A stretch of 64,000 bases of DNA, from assembly GCF_035987325.1 (NCBI RefSeq), contig NZ_CP108488.1:6262001-6326000 (forward strand). Direction: 5' to 3'. This document shows positions 1-9,362 of this stretch, one piece after another; the first letter of the stretch is position 1, and every line of letters starts with the position of its first letter. A program made the translations under genes and the position numbers. The stretch comes from Streptomyces sp. NBC_01244. Lineage in GTDB: Bacteria; Actinomycetota; Actinomycetes; Streptomycetales; Streptomycetaceae. The notes beneath the pieces were generated by a model that saw only the letters and a list, made by a program, of their open reading frames with translations, made no database searches and had not been told where the DNA came from.

Positions 1-537
1 GTCGATCTCCACGGTCCCGCCCTCCAGGGCCCCGCCGCCCTGGACGGTCAGCGGCAGCGCCCCGCGGCCGTCGTCGTCGATGCGGGCGCCGAGCGTGCGC
101 AGCGCCGTGATGACCTGGCCCAGGGGGCGCTCGTAGGAGCGCGGGTCCCCGTCGAAGCGGATGTCGCCGGAGGCGAGGGTGGCCACGGGCGGCAGGAAGC
201 GCATGACCGTGCCCGCGTTGCCGACGTCGACCGTGGCCGGGCCGTGCAGTGCGGCCGGGATGACCCGCCAGGCCTCGCCGGCGTCGCCCTCGCCCGCGGA
301 GCTGGAGGAGACCGTCTCCTCGATGCCGACGCCCAGCGCGCGCAGCGCGTCGGACATCAGCTGGGAGTCGCGCGAACGCAGCGGGCGGCGGACCCAGCCC
401 GGCTCGGAGGCGAGCGCGGCGAGCACGAGGGCGCGGTTGGTGACCGATTTGGACCCGGGCACGGTGACGGTGGCCTGGACGGCGGTGTCGGCGAGCGGGG
501 CGGGCCAGAGGGCGGGGAGAGCGGGAGTCTCGGTCAT
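1..537 (-). CDS. aroA: 3-phosphoshikimate 1-carboxyvinyltransferase (EPSP synthase), N-terminal part, cut by window edge
   Basis: This is the cytoplasmic shikimate-pathway enzyme that joins phosphoenolpyruvate to shikimate-3-phosphate on the way to chorismate and aromatic amino acids. Only the first 179 residues are present; the gene runs off the left edge. The N-terminal [16 protein letters not shown] motif holds the substrate-binding lysine, and NAGTVMRFL matches the conserved NAGTxxR region. The start is ATG at 537 ([11 protein letters not shown]). The gene is transcribed leftward, divergent in spacing but same-strand with the M50 gene at 690-1403. Family membership is certain. What lies downstream cannot be seen. 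Confidence 0.96.
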   Translation of the reverse strand, partial: MTETPALPALWPAPLADTAVQATVTVPGSKSVTNRALVLAALASEPGWVRRPLRSRDSQLMSDALRALGVGIEETVSSSSAGEGDAGEAWRVIPAALHGPATVDVGNAGTVMRFLPPVATLASGDIRFDGDPRSYERPLGQVITALRTLGARIDDDGRGALPLTVQGGGALEGGTVEID

Positions 538-689
538 GGCCACCACTTTAGTGGCTTCCCACGGCCGCAGATCTTGATCACCGGGGGAGTCTCGGCGGGC
601 GGACACCCGCCGGGCGGGGCCGGTCCGCGGCCGGGCAGGGGGCGCTCAGGGGGTGAGCGGCGGCCGGTGGGCGGTCGGTCGGGGGCCGG

Positions 690-1403
690 TCACAGGGCCA
701 GCAGCCAGCGGCCGCCGCCGATCAGCGAGCACAGCGCCACCACGTGGAAGAGCAGGAGCCACACCACCGGGTGCACGTGGGTGAGCCGTCCGAGCTGGTC
801 CGCGTCGGAGTCGGGCGCCCCGCCGCCCCGGCGCTTCGCCCCCAGCTCGAAGACCGGCCGGACGCCGCCGAGGAGCAGGAACCACACCACGGCGTACGCG
901 AAGACCGCCTGCACGTCCGCCGGGGCCAGCCAGGAGACCAGTACGAAGGTGGCGCCCGTGACCACCACCGTCAGCAGCCCGTACGCGTTGCGGATCATCA
1001 CCAGCACGGCCAGCAGGAGGGCGGTCGCCGCCCACAGCAGCAGGGTGATCCGGTGCGCCGAGAGCAGGGCCGCCCCGCCGAGGCCGAGCAGGGAGGGCGC
1101 CGTGTACCCGGCGGCGGCGGTGAGGACCATGCCGAGGCCGGTGGGCTTGCCGCGGCTGACGGTGACCCCGCTGGTGTCCGAGTGCAGCCGGATCCCGTCC
1201 AGGCTGCGGCCCGTCAGCAGCGCCAGCAGCCCGTGACCGCCCTCGTGCGCGATGGTGATCGCGTTGCGCGACAGCTTCCACAGCGGCCGGGGGCCCACCG
1301 CGACGAGCGCCACCAGCCCCGTCGTGATCACCAGCCACTGGTCGGGCGCCGCCTGTATGCCGGTGAGCCGGTCCCACAGGCCGGCCGCGGTGCTGGTGTT
1401 CAT
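690..1403 (-). CDS. M50-family (site-2 type) membrane metallopeptidase
   Basis: Predicted 237-residue integral membrane protease. The zinc-binding HEGGH motif (HExxH) lies near residue 55, inside a hydrophobic segment. Several further membrane segments follow (LLLWAATALLLAVLVMI, VVWFLLLGGV and the C-terminal VVWLLLFHVVALC). This matches the M50B-like family common in actinobacteria, whose substrates are mostly unknown. ATG 1403 is chosen because it gives MNTSTAAGLWDRLTG and has AAGGAG 11 bases upstream; a longer open frame continues upstream but would run into the divergent SRAP gene. It is divergent from the SRAP gene at 1457, with only 53 bases between them for both promoters. Confidence 0.85.
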   Translation of the reverse strand: MNTSTAAGLWDRLTGIQAAPDQWLVITTGLVALVAVGPRPLWKLSRNAITIAHEGGHGLLALLTGRSLDGIRLHSDTSGVTVSRGKPTGLGMVLTAAAGYTAPSLLGLGGAALLSAHRITLLLWAATALLLAVLVMIRNAYGLLTVVVTGATFVLVSWLAPADVQAVFAYAVVWFLLLGGVRPVFELGAKRRGGGAPDSDADQLGRLTHVHPVVWLLLFHVVALCSLIGGGRWLLAL

Positions 1404-1456
1404 GAGGTGGCGGACTCCTTGTGGTGGCGATCGGGTGACATGGCAGTGTGGCAGCC

Positions 1457-2272
1457 ATGTGCGGAAGGTATGCGGCGAGTCGTGGGCCGGAGGAGCTGGC
1501 CGAGGTCTTCGGGGTGGAACGGTGGGAGCCCGAGGAGGTGCTCGCACCCGACTGGAACGTGGCTCCGACGAAAGAGGTCCACGTCGTCCTCGACCGTCCA
1601 CTGAAAGACGCTCCGAGCCCGCGTCCGGTTCGCCAGCTGCGGGTCCTGAAATGGGGGCTCGTCCCGTCCTGGGCGCAGAATCCCGACGGTGCCGCCCGGA
1701 TGATCAACGCCCGGTCCGAGACCATCGCCGAGAAGCCGTCCTTCCGCCGCCCCTTCGCGCAGCGCCGCTGCATCATCCCGGCGGACGGCTACTACGAGTG
1801 GGTCACCGCCCACGACGAGCGGCAGCTCGAGGTCGAGGGGAAGAAGAAGCGGACGCGCAAGCAGCCCTACTTCGTCCTCCCCTCCGACGGCTCCGTCTTC
1901 GCCATGGCCGGGATATACGAGTTCTGGCGCGACCGGACCCTGCCCGACACGCACCCGCTCGCCTGGTGGGCCACCTGCTCCGTGATCACCGCCGAGGCCG
2001 AGACCGGCCCGCTCGGCGTCGCCCCGGCCGAGGGGCCGCGCTCGCTCGCCGACATCCACCCCCGGATGCCGCTGATGCTCACCCCGGACCGGTGGGACGC
2101 CTGGCTGGACCCGGCGCGGACCGACCCCGACGAGCTCCAGGCCCTGCTGGCGCCGCCGCCCGGCGGGCTGATGCGCGCCTATCCGGTGTCCACGGCCGCG
2201 AGCAACGTCCGCAACAACGGGCCCGAGCTGCTGGAGGAACTGGAAGGACCCGAGGAGGGCACGCTCTTCTGA
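1457..2272 (+). CDS. SRAP-domain protein (YedK/HMCES family), abasic-site DNA-protein crosslinker
   Basis: SOS response-associated peptidase family, which shields abasic sites in single-stranded DNA through a thiazolidine crosslink formed by Cys2. The protein begins MCGRYAASRG. Cys2 must become N-terminal after removal of Met, so ATG 1457 is chosen over the in-frame GTG at 1448. Other catalytic-site motifs are present: MINARSET (Asn and Glu), GYYEW, and HPRMPLML with the conserved His. The length of 271 residues is usual. The family is established to act in DNA repair; any SOS regulation here is not visible in the sequence. Confidence 0.94.
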   Translation: MCGRYAASRGPEELAEVFGVERWEPEEVLAPDWNVAPTKEVHVVLDRPLKDAPSPRPVRQLRVLKWGLVPSWAQNPDGAARMINARSETIAEKPSFRRPFAQRRCIIPADGYYEWVTAHDERQLEVEGKKKRTRKQPYFVLPSDGSVFAMAGIYEFWRDRTLPDTHPLAWWATCSVITAEAETGPLGVAPAEGPRSLADIHPRMPLMLTPDRWDAWLDPARTDPDELQALLAPPPGGLMRAYPVSTAASNVRNNGPELLEELEGPEEGTLF

Positions 2273-2314
2273 CGGACCCGGCGCGCGCCCCGGCGCCCGC
2301 CCCGGCTCTGTCGG

Positions 2315-2362
2315 CTCTCCCGGCGATCCCGGCGATCCCGGCGCTCCCGGCGGCCCCGGCGT
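2315..2362. repeat. short degenerate 9-bp tandem repeat
   Basis: About five imperfect units of the CCCGGCGAT type (GAT, GAT, CTC, GCC variants) lie in the gap between the SRAP and hydrolase genes. It looks like simple-sequence slippage. No function is visible. Confidence 0.55.
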
Positions 2363-2399
2363 CACCCCGGCGGCGGCCGCCGCCCGGCATGATCGGGGC

Positions 2400-3071
2400 A
2401 TGAGCAGCACGCGCGCCGAGCGCACCGAGATCATCGACACCCCGGCGGGCGAGGCCCGCATCACCTGGCACCCGGCCCCGGCGGGCAAGGCCCGCCTGGT
2501 GCTCGCCCTGGGCCACGGAGCCGGCGGCGGCATCGAGGCCCGGGACCTCCAGGCCCTGGCCGCCGCCCTGCCCGCCCTGGGGATCAGCGTGGCGCTGGCC
2601 GAGCAGCCCTGGCGGGTCGCCGGGAAGAAGGTCGCCGCCGCCCCCAAGGTGCTGGACGCGGGCTGGACGGCCCTGTGGCCCGCCTTCGCGGAGCCCGGTC
2701 TGCCCGTCGTCGCGGGCGGCCGCAGCGCCGGGGCCCGGGTGGCCTGCCGCACCGCCGCCGAACTGGGCGCGGCCGGGGTGCTCGCGCTGGCCTTCCCGCT
2801 GCACCCGCCGGGCCGTCCGGAGAAGTCCCGCGCCGAGGAGCTGCTGGGCGCCGGACGGCCGGCGCTGGTGGTCCAGGGAGGCCGCGACGCCTTCGGGCGA
2901 CCGGAGGAGTTCCCGGGGCGGGGAGCGCGCGGAGCCTCGTACGAGCTGGTGGAAGTGGAGGGCGGGGACCACGGCTTCGCCGTGCCGAAGAGGACCGGCC
3001 CCACCCAGGAGGAGGCCCTCTCGGTGATCACCGGGGCGGTGGCCGGGTGGCTCGGGCGGCTCCCGGTGTGA
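2400..3071 (+). CDS. alpha/beta-hydrolase family protein (dienelactone hydrolase-like)
   Basis: Predicted cytoplasmic 223-residue hydrolase of the small alpha/beta class related to Tex30/KANL3-type proteins. LALGHGAGGG forms the oxyanion-hole loop, VVAGGRSAGAR carries the probable nucleophilic Ser of GxSxG type (here GRSAG), and GGDHGF near the C-terminus supplies the catalytic His. There is no signal peptide. The substrate cannot be deduced. It lies between the SRAP gene and sigR on the same strand. A 127-base gap rich in a degenerate 9-base repeat (CCCGGCGAT units, about 2315-2362) precedes it. Confidence 0.85.
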   Translation: MSSTRAERTEIIDTPAGEARITWHPAPAGKARLVLALGHGAGGGIEARDLQALAAALPALGISVALAEQPWRVAGKKVAAAPKVLDAGWTALWPAFAEPGLPVVAGGRSAGARVACRTAAELGAAGVLALAFPLHPPGRPEKSRAEELLGAGRPALVVQGGRDAFGRPEEFPGRGARGASYELVEVEGGDHGFAVPKRTGPTQEEALSVITGAVAGWLGRLPV

Positions 3072-3122
3072 CCTGCGACCGGGTCCCGAGGTGACTTTCG
3101 TCCGCACACCGCGCCCCGCCGG

Positions 3123-3148
3123 GGAATGCGCCACCCGGGCCGTCTGTT
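3123..3148 (+). promoter_or_regulatory. sigma-R dependent promoter of sigR (autoregulatory)
   Basis: GGAAT at 3123-3127 and GTT at 3146-3148 are separated by exactly 18 bases. This is the established sigma-R promoter consensus (GGAAT-N18/19-GTT). It lies about 50 bases upstream of the long-form sigR start at 3197, so the induced transcript would carry that start codon. Confidence 0.88.
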
Positions 3149-3196
3149 GTCCCGGATGTCGGTACGCACAGGAACACGTCGGAGGAGAGGCAACGC

Positions 3197-4006
3197 ATGA
3201 CCCAGGTCATCAGCCAGAACCGTCCGCAGGCCGCTGACCTGGACTGGACAGTGCTGCCTGCGCCCAAGCGCGGCACGGTTCGGGCGGCGGGCGACCGGGA
3301 TGGTCGACTATTCTCCGATTCGAGCGGGTCCGCTTTCGGAGTCGCCACGCAGTCGGAGGAGGTGGGTCCTGTCGCCGGGACCGACGAAGGCCACGCGGAG
3401 GAGACGACTCCGGAGCGCAATGCGCGCTTCGAGAGGGATGCCCTCGGCTACCTCGACCAGATGTACTCGGCCGCGCTGCGCATGACGCGCAATCCGGCCG
3501 ACGCCGAGGACCTGGTCCAGGAGACGTACGCGAAGGCGTACGCGTCCTTCCACCAGTTCCGCGAGGGCACCAACCTGAAGGCGTGGCTGTACCGCATTCT
3601 CACCAACACCTTCATCAACTCTTACCGCAAGAAGCAGCGCGAACCCCAGCGCAGTGCGGCGGAGGAGATCGAGGACTGGCAGCTGGCGCGCGCCGAGTCG
3701 CACATGTCGACGGGGCTGCGTTCCGCCGAGTCGCAGGCGCTCGATCACCTGCCCGATTCGGATGTGAAGGAAGCGCTCCAGGCCATTCCGGAGGAGTTCC
3801 GCATCGCGGTCTATCTTGCCGACGTAGAGGGCTTTGCGTACAAGGAGATCGCGGACATCATGGGTACACCCATCGGTACGGTCATGTCGCGACTGCACCG
3901 TGGCCGCCGTCAACTCCGTGGAATGCTTGAGGACTACGCCCGTGAGCGCGGGCTCGTCCCGGCCGGCGCGGGAGAGTCGAACGACCTGAAAGGCTCGGGC
4001 TCATGA
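3197..4006 (+). CDS. sigR: ECF RNA polymerase sigma factor SigR, with long (SigR') and short translation starts
   Basis: Group IV sigma factor that directs the thiol-oxidative (disulfide) stress regulon, released when RsrA is oxidised. Region 2 spans roughly residues 85-160 ([33 protein letters not shown]) and region 4 roughly 195-255 ([28 protein letters not shown]). The 3197 start gives 269 residues. An in-frame GTG at 3362 would give 214 residues and lies exactly 55 codons downstream, matching the 55-residue extension reported for the unstable S. coelicolor SigR' isoform. The stop codon overlaps the rsrA start (ATGA), indicating translational coupling. The upstream GGAAT-N18-GTT promoter shows positive autoregulation. 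Confidence 0.97.
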   Translation: MTQVISQNRPQAADLDWTVLPAPKRGTVRAAGDRDGRLFSDSSGSAFGVATQSEEVGPVAGTDEGHAEETTPERNARFERDALGYLDQMYSAALRMTRNPADAEDLVQETYAKAYASFHQFREGTNLKAWLYRILTNTFINSYRKKQREPQRSAAEEIEDWQLARAESHMSTGLRSAESQALDHLPDSDVKEALQAIPEEFRIAVYLADVEGFAYKEIADIMGTPIGTVMSRLHRGRRQLRGMLEDYARERGLVPAGAGESNDLKGSGS

Positions 4007-4341
4007 GCTGCGGAGATGCGCACGAGACGGAGTGCTCCGAGGTCCTGGACCATCTTTATGAGTTCCTGGACCAGGAGATGCCCGACAGTGACTGCACGAA
4101 GTTCGAGGCGCACTTCGGCGAGTGCAATCCCTGTCTGGAGAAGTACGGCCTGGAACAGGCCGTGAAGAAGCTGGTCAAGCGCTGCTGCGGATCGGACGAC
4201 GTACCGACCGACCTGCGCTCGAAGGTGATGGGACGGATCGAGCTCATCCGTTCCGGGCAGGCCGTGCCGGATCACGACATCACGGCCGCGCCGCCCGAGC
4301 CGGCCGTCGCCGAGCCGATGCCGAGATCCGCGTCGGGCTGA
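4003..4341 (+). CDS. rsrA: redox-sensitive zinc anti-sigma factor RsrA
   Basis: ZAS-family anti-sigma factor, 112 residues, that binds and silences SigR when reduced and releases it when cysteines form disulfides. Seven cysteines are present: C3, C11, C31, C41, C44, C61 and C62. The ZAS signature is H37-xxx-C41-xx-C44 (HFGECNPC). C11, H37, C41 and C44 correspond to the zinc and trigger-disulfide residues known from S. coelicolor. The gene overlaps the sigR stop by four bases, giving a stoichiometric operon. The downstream HD-domain gene is 229 bases away. Confidence 0.97.
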   Translation: MSCGDAHETECSEVLDHLYEFLDQEMPDSDCTKFEAHFGECNPCLEKYGLEQAVKKLVKRCCGSDDVPTDLRSKVMGRIELIRSGQAVPDHDITAAPPEPAVAEPMPRSASG

Positions 4342-4570
4342 AAAGTTGAAAGTCGGCCAAGTTCGCCGATGAAGTAGTACCCGATTGAACAATCTCGAAC
4401 AGCCGCCCCCGGAAGGGCACTTCCTTCACTCGAAGGTGGTAATCCGGGGGCGTCCGCACGGCGCAATGCAAAAATGTGGCCCACCTCGCTCCCGGCCCCA
4501 CTTATTCTCCCCATTCGGGTACTGGTTTGATTCGTACCTGACTTGCACGGCTCAGGGGGAGGAGAGCGCC

Positions 4571-6199
4571 ATGCGGGTACTTCCGCCGTTGGCGCGCGCC
4601 TACGTCCTGTGCGCCGTCATCGCCGCCTGCGCGTGCGCCGCTCCCGCCGTCACCGGTTCCGCCACCCCGTGGCCCGGCGTCGGCCTGCTCTCCGTGCTCT
4701 ACCTCGGCTGCGAACTCGTCAAGGTCTGCCCGCTCATGGGCCGCCGCGTGCCCGAAGGCCTCGGCTCCTTCTTCCCGGTGGTGCTGGCCGCCGTGTTCCT
4801 CCTGCCGCCGGCCGCCGCCGCCCTCGTCGCACTGCCCGGCGGACTCGCCGGGACCGTGACGGCGCGGCCCGCCTGGGTGCGGCGCATCTGGCACGGGGCG
4901 CAGCAGTCCATAGCCGCCTGGACCGCCGGACAGCTCTACGGGCTGCTGGGCGGGCCCGGGGCGCTGGGCGCCGGCTCCTCCGGCGGGACCGGGCCACCGG
5001 GCCCGGACGGCGCCTCGGGCCCCGCCGCCTGGGTCGCCGACTTCCCGTACGTGATGCTCCCCGCCGCCGCCGCGGCCGTCGCCTTCTGCCTGGTGCTGAC
5101 CGCCCTCGACGGCGGCATCCTGGCCGCCGCCGAACGCCGGCCCGCCGCCACCGCCTGGCGGGGCATCGCGACCCGGTCCCTCGCCCCGCACTGCGTGCAC
5201 GGTCTCGCCGGGCTGATGATGGCCGTCATGTGGCGCAGCCCGTACGGGCTTCCGGCCGCGCTGCTCGTCATGCTGCCGATGTACATCTCCTGCTGGGTCT
5301 TCGCCCAGTACCACCGCGAGCGCGCCGCCCACCAGGCCACCATCCGGGCGCTGGTCCAGGCCGTCGACATCAAGGACCGCTACACCCGCGGCCACAGCGA
5401 GCGGGTCGGGCAGGCCTCGGCGATGATCGCCCGCGAGCTGGGCATGGGCGAGGAACGCCTCGAGGTGGTGCGCATCGCCGGGATCCTGCACGACGTGGGC
5501 AAGCTCGGCGTACCGACCCGACTGCTGCGCAAGGACGGACCGCTGACCCCCGAAGAGCGCCGGATCATCGAACTGCACCCCGAGTACGGCCACGAGATGG
5601 TCCGCGGCATCGGCTTCCTGGGGGAGGCCCGGGCGGCGATCCTGCACCACCACGAGCGGGTGGACGGCTCCGGCTACCCCTACGGGCTGACCGGGGAACA
5701 GATCCCGGTGCTGGCCCGGGTGGTGGCGGTCGCCGACGCCTTCGACGCGATGACCTCGACCCGGTCGTACAGCAGGGCCCGGCCGGTGCCGGTGGCCCTG
5801 GCCGAGCTGGAACGCTGCGCGGGGGCCCAGTTCGACCCCGAGATGGTGCGGGCGCTGGTCGACGCGATCGGCAGCCAGGGCTGGCATCCGAAGGTGACCT
5901 CGGACGACGACCTCCAGGTGATCCCGGCCGGCGGCGACGGGGTTCCCGCCGCCGGGACCGAGGGGGCCGTACGGGAGGCCGTGCCCGCCGGCGCGGCGCT
6001 GACCGCACTGCCCGCCCAGGCCGCCCCGGGCGGAGCCGCCGCCCAGGCCCGCGCGGCCGGGAGCCCGCTGCCGGCCGCCGGGACCGGGGACCCCTGCCAC
6101 TGCGTGCCGGGGCCCGCCGCCGAGCCCGGAGCGGCCGTCGAGGAGGCGCCGGGAGCCCCCGGTTCCCCACCCGCCCCCGCCACGGGAGCGAAGGCGTGA
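4571..6199 (+). CDS. membrane-anchored HD-GYP domain protein (predicted cyclic-di-nucleotide phosphodiesterase)
   Basis: Predicted 542-residue protein: an N-terminal membrane region of several hydrophobic segments (about residues 1-250), an HD-GYP domain (about 265-440) and a low-complexity Ala/Pro/Gly tail. The full catalytic set is present: GHSERV, GILHDVGKLGVP (HD), HHERVDGSGYPYGL (HHExxDGxGYP) and ADAFDAMTS. HD-GYP enzymes hydrolyse c-di-GMP to pGpG and GMP, so that activity is likely. ATG 4571 is preferred over an upstream TTG at 4385 because GGGGAGGAGAG lies just before it. The stop overlaps the start of the next HD gene (GTGA), so the two are coupled. Confidence 0.88.
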   Translation: MRVLPPLARAYVLCAVIAACACAAPAVTGSATPWPGVGLLSVLYLGCELVKVCPLMGRRVPEGLGSFFPVVLAAVFLLPPAAAALVALPGGLAGTVTARPAWVRRIWHGAQQSIAAWTAGQLYGLLGGPGALGAGSSGGTGPPGPDGASGPAAWVADFPYVMLPAAAAAVAFCLVLTALDGGILAAAERRPAATAWRGIATRSLAPHCVHGLAGLMMAVMWRSPYGLPAALLVMLPMYISCWVFAQYHRERAAHQATIRALVQAVDIKDRYTRGHSERVGQASAMIARELGMGEERLEVVRIAGILHDVGKLGVPTRLLRKDGPLTPEERRIIELHPEYGHEMVRGIGFLGEARAAILHHHERVDGSGYPYGLTGEQIPVLARVVAVADAFDAMTSTRSYSRARPVPVALAELERCAGAQFDPEMVRALVDAIGSQGWHPKVTSDDDLQVIPAGGDGVPAAGTEGAVREAVPAGAALTALPAQAAPGGAAAQARAAGSPLPAAGTGDPCHCVPGPAAEPGAAVEEAPGAPGSPPAPATGAKA

Positions 6200-7455
6200 G
6201 GCGCTGGGCCGTCGCCGTCGTGCGCGGGGCCGCCGGGGCGCTGACCGCGGCCGCGCTCGGGCACACCGTGTGGACCGGCCTGCTGGAGCCGGGCATCGCC
6301 CTCGCCTTCGGCACCCTGATCACCATCGGGGAGCTCGCCCGCCGGGACGGCGGCGACGCCGCCCGCCAGCAGCCCGCGCCGCTCGGATCCGCCGGGGCGC
6401 TCGCGTACGCCCTGCTCGGGCAGAACGCCGGAGCCTCCACCCACCACGGGGTCCTGCAGATCGTCGCCGTGGCCGTCACGGCCGCGCTCCTCGGGATCGT
6501 CCCGCACATCGCTCGGGGCCGCGGACCCGCCCTCGACCACCTGGCCCGCCGCGTCCTCACCGTCACCTTCGCCGCCGTCTGCTTCCAGCCGCTCTACAAC
6601 TCCGGGCGGCTGGAGCAATGGGTCGGCCAGGGCCCGTACCTCGTGCTCTTCCTGGTCTTCGTCCTCGGGCTCACGGCCCTGTGCGACGCGGTCCTCGGCG
6701 CCGTCCTCGCCGGGGCCCGCACCGGCTGGCCGTTCTCCCCGCTGCTCCGCGACGAGCTCCGCGCCCAGCTGGGCATCGGCTCCGCGATCTGCGCCACGGG
6801 CGTGGTCATGGCCCTCGGCGTCGCCGTCGCCGGTCTGTGGGCGGTGCCCGTCTTCAGCGTGCCGCTGCTCCTGACCCAGATGTCCTTCCACCGGATCACC
6901 GCCATCCGCACCACCTACCGCCAGACCATCACCTCCCTCGCCCGTGCCACCGAGATCGCCGGCTACACCCGGCCCGGCCACTCTCGCCGGGTCGCCGCCC
7001 TCAGCTGCGCCGTGGGACGGGAGCTGGGCCTCTCGGAGCGGGAGCTCAGGGTGCTGGAGTACGCCGCCCTCATGCACGACATCGGGCAGCTCTCCCTCGT
7101 CGACCCGGTTCCGGCGGGGGCCACCGCCGAGCTGCCCGAGGCCGAGGCCCGCCGGATCGCCGGGCTCGGCGGGGAGGTGGCCCGCCAGACCGGGGTCCCG
7201 GCCGAGGTCGCGGTGGTGGTGGAACTGCAGGCGGACCCGTACCGCGAGCAGCCCGTCGCCGCCCGGATCGTGCGCGCGGTCAACGCGTACGACGATCTCG
7301 TCGGCGGTGCCCGTCACCCGGGCGGCTCATTGGAGGCCCTGGAGCGGCTGCGCCTGGGGACCGGGCACGATTACCAGCCCGAAGTCGTGGAATGTCTTGC
7401 CAGGGTGCTCGCCCGGGGTGGACGTGCCAGAGTCGTACCCGTCCCGCCTGGGTAA
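6196..7455 (+). CDS. membrane HD-domain protein, degenerate HD-GYP partner
   Basis: Predicted 419-residue protein with the same layout as its upstream neighbour: hydrophobic segments through about residue 230, then an HD-type helical domain. GHSRRVAAL and LMHDIGQLSL retain the first His and the HD pair. The HHExxDGxGYP stretch is replaced by VVELQADPYREQP, so the GYP signature is absent. It is therefore unlikely to be a standard c-di-GMP phosphodiesterase and may be a regulatory or heteromeric partner. GTG 6196 overlaps the preceding stop as GTGA. Confidence 0.82.
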   Translation: MRRWAVAVVRGAAGALTAAALGHTVWTGLLEPGIALAFGTLITIGELARRDGGDAARQQPAPLGSAGALAYALLGQNAGASTHHGVLQIVAVAVTAALLGIVPHIARGRGPALDHLARRVLTVTFAAVCFQPLYNSGRLEQWVGQGPYLVLFLVFVLGLTALCDAVLGAVLAGARTGWPFSPLLRDELRAQLGIGSAICATGVVMALGVAVAGLWAVPVFSVPLLLTQMSFHRITAIRTTYRQTITSLARATEIAGYTRPGHSRRVAALSCAVGRELGLSERELRVLEYAALMHDIGQLSLVDPVPAGATAELPEAEARRIAGLGGEVARQTGVPAEVAVVVELQADPYREQPVAARIVRAVNAYDDLVGGARHPGGSLEALERLRLGTGHDYQPEVVECLARVLARGGRARVVPVPPG

Positions 7456-7557
7456 CCCATGGGTAATGAGCGGCCGTCCGAGTGGGCATGGTTGGATGCC
7501 AGTGAGAGTGTTCCCAGGAGCAGTGTCCCGAGCAAGAGTGTCCGGCAGGCGGGAATC

Positions 7558-8565
7558 GTGAGGATCTTCGGGAAGGTACGGCATCGGCCCTCCGCCTCGT
7601 GGCGGCAGGCCACCGACCGCGCGTTCACGCTGATCGGCGACGGTCGGTACGAGGACGCGGGTGCGCTCCTGACCAGAGCGGCGGATCTGGAGCCCTGGCT
7701 GTCCGAGTCCTGGTTCAACCTGGCGCTGCTCCACAAGTTCCGCCACGACTGGGAGCAGGCGCGGGCCGCCGGGCTGCGTGCCGTGGCCCTGCTCGACCGG
7801 GAGACCGGCGCCCCGGACTGGTGGAACGTCGGCATCGCCGCGACCGCGCTGCAGGACTGGCCGCTGGCCCGCCGCGCGTGGCAGGCGTACGGGCTGAAGG
7901 TGCCCGGAGACCCGCACGGCGCGGGCGGCGGCCCGCACGCCAACGGCGAACCGGTCGGCATGGAGCTGGGGAGCGCGGCCGTACGGCTGTCGCCCGAGGG
8001 CGAGGCCGAGGTGGTCTGGGGCCGCCGGCTGGACCCGGCCCGCATGGAGGTCCTGTCGATCCCGCTGCCCTCCTCGGGGCGGCGCTGGGGCGAGGTCGTC
8101 CTGCACGACGGGGTCCCGCACGGCGAGCGCGTGACCGCGGCCGGGCCCTCGTACCCCGTATTCGACGAGATCGAGCTGTGGGCGCCGTCCCCGGTGCCGA
8201 CCTGGGTGGTGCTCCTGGAGGCGGCCACCGAGGCCGACCGCAACGCCCTGGAGCAGCTGGCCTCCGACGCCGGCTTCGCCGCCGAGGACTGGTCCTCCTC
8301 GGTGCGGCTGCTGTGCCGGACCTGCTCGGAGAGCGCGATGCCGAGCGGCGAGGGGGACGGCGAGCACCTGGACCCGCACGACCACAGCGAACCGGGCCAC
8401 CCCGGCCCGCTGGGCCACCGCACGACCGGGTCCGGATCCCTGTGGGTGCCCGAGCGGGAGTGCGGGATCGCGGCGCCGGCGGGCCTGGTGCGCGGGCTGC
8501 TCGACGGCTGGGTCGCGGACAGCCCGGACAGCCGGGAGTGGCGGGATCTCGAAGAGGTCTGCTGA
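7558..8565 (+). CDS. tetratricopeptide repeat protein
   Basis: Predicted 335-residue cytoplasmic protein with TPR-like helices in the first 110 residues ([56 protein letters not shown]), followed by a conserved actinobacterial domain of unknown function. A histidine-rich patch ([12 protein letters not shown]) and CRTC are visible in the C-terminal half. The start is uncertain. GTG 7558 is preferred ([12 protein letters not shown], preceded by GGCGGGA), but an in-frame ATG at 7459 is possible. Its partner is unknown, and it lies 65 bases upstream of def. Confidence 0.75.
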   Translation: MRIFGKVRHRPSASWRQATDRAFTLIGDGRYEDAGALLTRAADLEPWLSESWFNLALLHKFRHDWEQARAAGLRAVALLDRETGAPDWWNVGIAATALQDWPLARRAWQAYGLKVPGDPHGAGGGPHANGEPVGMELGSAAVRLSPEGEAEVVWGRRLDPARMEVLSIPLPSSGRRWGEVVLHDGVPHGERVTAAGPSYPVFDEIELWAPSPVPTWVVLLEAATEADRNALEQLASDAGFAAEDWSSSVRLLCRTCSESAMPSGEGDGEHLDPHDHSEPGHPGPLGHRTTGSGSLWVPERECGIAAPAGLVRGLLDGWVADSPDSREWRDLEEVC

Positions 8566-8630
8566 GCCGGGGCCGTAGTCTGTACCGGCACATCGGTGAC
8601 TGGTGGAATTACGGAAGGCGTACGGCGGAC

Positions 8631-9281
8631 ATGGCGCAGCAGGAGAACGACGTTGTCGAGGTCGGTGTGGCCGGCGAGGTGAACGACGGGTACGTCGTGG
8701 ACACCGAGGACTGTGAGGCGCGCGAGCTCGCCCACCGCGAGCGCGGCACGGCCCGCCCCATCACGGTGGTCGGCAACCCGGTCCTGCACCGGGAGTGCAA
8801 GGACGTCACCGAGTTCGGTGACGAGCTGGCGCAGCTGATCGACGACATGTTCGCCAGCCAGAAGGCCGCCGAGGGCGTGGGCCTCGCCGCGAACCAGATC
8901 GGCGTCGACGCCAAGGTCTTCGTCTACGACTGCCCGGACGACGACGGCAACCGTCACACGGGCGTGGTGATCAACCCGAAGCTCGTCGAGCTGCCGGCCG
9001 GCGCCCGGATCCTGGACGACTCGAACGAGGGCTGCCTGTCGGTCCCGACCGCCTACGCCTCGCTGGCCCGCCCGGACTACGCCGAGGTGACCGGCCAGGA
9101 CGCGCAGGGCAACCCGATCAAGGTCCGGGGCACCGGCTACTTCGCGCGCTGCCTCCAGCACGAGACCGACCACCTGTACGGCTACCTGTACATCGACCGG
9201 CTCTCGAAGCGGGACCGCAAGGACGCGCTGCGGCAGATGGAAGAGGGCACCGCCCGCTACGAGACCGTTCCGAACGCGTAG
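8631..9281 (+). CDS. def: peptide deformylase
   Basis: Removes the formyl group from the N-terminal Met of nascent proteins. All three class motifs are present: [10 protein letters not shown] (motif 1), EGCLSVP (motif 2, with the metal-ligand Cys) and QHETDHLYG (motif 3, HExxH). ATG 8631 gives 216 residues with an N-terminal acidic extension of about 40 residues common in Streptomyces enzymes. It is followed by a strong bidirectional hairpin at 9299-9333. Confidence 0.96.
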   Translation: MAQQENDVVEVGVAGEVNDGYVVDTEDCEARELAHRERGTARPITVVGNPVLHRECKDVTEFGDELAQLIDDMFASQKAAEGVGLAANQIGVDAKVFVYDCPDDDGNRHTGVVINPKLVELPAGARILDDSNEGCLSVPTAYASLARPDYAEVTGQDAQGNPIKVRGTGYFARCLQHETDHLYGYLYIDRLSKRDRKDALRQMEEGTARYETVPNA

Positions 9282-9298
9282 CCCCCTCCCGCAGGCAC

Positions 9299-9333
9299 AA
9301 GGCGCCCCGCTCCGGTCAGGAGCGGGGCGCCTT
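9299..9333. terminator. bidirectional intrinsic-type hairpin between def and the AraC/GlxA regulator
   Basis: Stem arms AAGGCGCCCCGCTCC (9299-9313) and GGAGCGGGGCGCCTT (9319-9333) pair perfectly around a 5-base loop. It sits between convergent genes. Confidence 0.85.
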
Positions 9334-9362
9334 TCGTGTGCGGGGCGGGAGCACGTCGGCCG

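Noticed and set aside
161..577. Open frame antisense to aroA at the left edge
   Set aside because: The opposite strand carries an unmistakable EPSP synthase N-terminus.
7551..7580. GGAAT resembling a sigma-R -35 element before the TPR gene
   Set aside because: At the required 18-19 base spacing there is no GTT, only GGT/GTA.
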